Assembly: GCF_027943255.1 (NCBI RefSeq)
Contig: NC_072893.1
Coordinates: forward strand, 20,420,001 to 20,484,000
From: Anastrepha obliqua
Lineage: Eukaryota; Arthropoda; Insecta; Diptera; Tephritidae
DNA length: 64,000 nucleotides
Direction of reading: 5' to 3'
Shown piece after piece: positions 63,742 through 64,000 of this stretch (position 1 is its first letter; each line of letters begins with the position of its first letter). The notes beneath the pieces are model-generated. The model searched no databases and was not told the DNA's origin. It was given only the letters and a program-made list of their open reading frames with translations. Made by a program: the position numbers and the translations under genes.

Positions 63742-64000
63742 TTATTCATCCTCAATGTTTTCAATTTCAACAAATGATACGAGTGGCTTATGATAGCTAA
63801 AATATGATACAAATGCTTTGGTTTCGATGTTGTCAACATATCTTTGAAATACCGCGTCAATTGTTGTTTTTGATCGTGTTGTCGGTTCAGTGCGATTGTT
63901 ACACATTTTTAAATTGAATGTTGTATTGAGAAAGTCAATTGAAGGAACCGCTGTGTCTAATGCAAAATTTACGTTAAAATCGCCACTTAAAATCATTGGA
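63742..64000 (-). CDS. Partial endonuclease-like (EEP/APE fold) protein of a mobile element, C-terminal end
   Basis: The minus-strand frame enters from beyond base 64000 and stops at 63742. It contains ILSGDFNVNF (the GDFN block, catalytic Asp/Asn), EPTTRSKTTIDAVFQRYVDN and FVSYFSYHKPLVSF, whose His aligns with the SDH His of endonuclease/exonuclease/phosphatase proteins. No stop or frameshift is seen over 84 codons. Such endonuclease tails occur in LINEs and as the C-terminal module of Helentron Rep/helicase proteins; the ending soon after the His block is compatible with the latter, but this is inference. The visible ATG at 63996 need not be the start. Confidence 0.5.
   Translation of the reverse strand, partial: PMILSGDFNVNFALDTAVPSIDFLNTTFNLKMCNNRTEPTTRSKTTIDAVFQRYVDNIETKAFVSYFSYHKPLVSFVEIENIEDE

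Overview
The window looks like repeat-dense insect DNA, most likely from a fly and plausibly a tephritid fruit fly. I infer this from several sublineages of rosa-type (DD41D) mariner-like elements, maT-type (DD37D) elements, jockey, RTE, R1-like and RNase H-bearing LINEs, and AT-rich spacers with TATG and CA microsatellites. I found no host protein-coding gene, rRNA or free-standing tRNA gene. Nearly every recognisable protein is a transposase or reverse-transcriptase relic. One coding sequence looks intact: a 348-residue mariner transposase at 31520-32566.

Layout. 1-14.7 kb: an RNase H-bearing LINE; mariner and jockey scraps; a DD41D mariner split by a Helentron-like element (4130-5318); a jockey element split by a TTAA-flanked MITE (6259-7080); another DD41D relic; a tRNA-derived SINE; an R1-like LINE split by a zinc-finger ORF fragment with a 12-bp target duplication; and two DD41D elements, one carrying a SINE with a 13-bp target duplication. 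14.7-23 kb: mostly spacer, with a cecropia-like mariner inside a possible 3.4-kb inverted-repeat element. 23-32.7 kb: a mariner carrying a SINE piece, an RNase H-bearing LINE, two decayed mariners, more LINE ends, and the intact mariner (31456-32723). 32.7-43.6 kb: spacer, an RTE LINE, a DD41D relic, a mariner with about 190-bp inverted arms, a first DD37D element, and further LINE, mariner and DD41D pieces. 43.6-54 kb: an RNase H-bearing LINE split by the second Helentron-like copy (43765-45406), a DD37D element split by a mellifera-type mariner, a third DD37D element, and two converging LINEs. 55-64 kb: three RTE pieces, a DD41D element, a SINE/MITE/mariner-end nest, a Tc1 relic, a mariner relic, and the start of an endonuclease-like frame running off the window.

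How the parts relate. The window is best read as layers of insertion. Several junctions can be solved exactly because the interrupted coding frame resumes after the inserted element is removed, or because a target duplication is visible. The most unusual item is the two-copy element with GACGTGATAACGTC at one end and GACAACCTC at the other. Both copies sit in T runs inside older transposon coding sequence. They carry different tandem-repeat cores and have the architecture described for non-autonomous Helentrons. All family names come from recognising motifs by eye; no database search was run.
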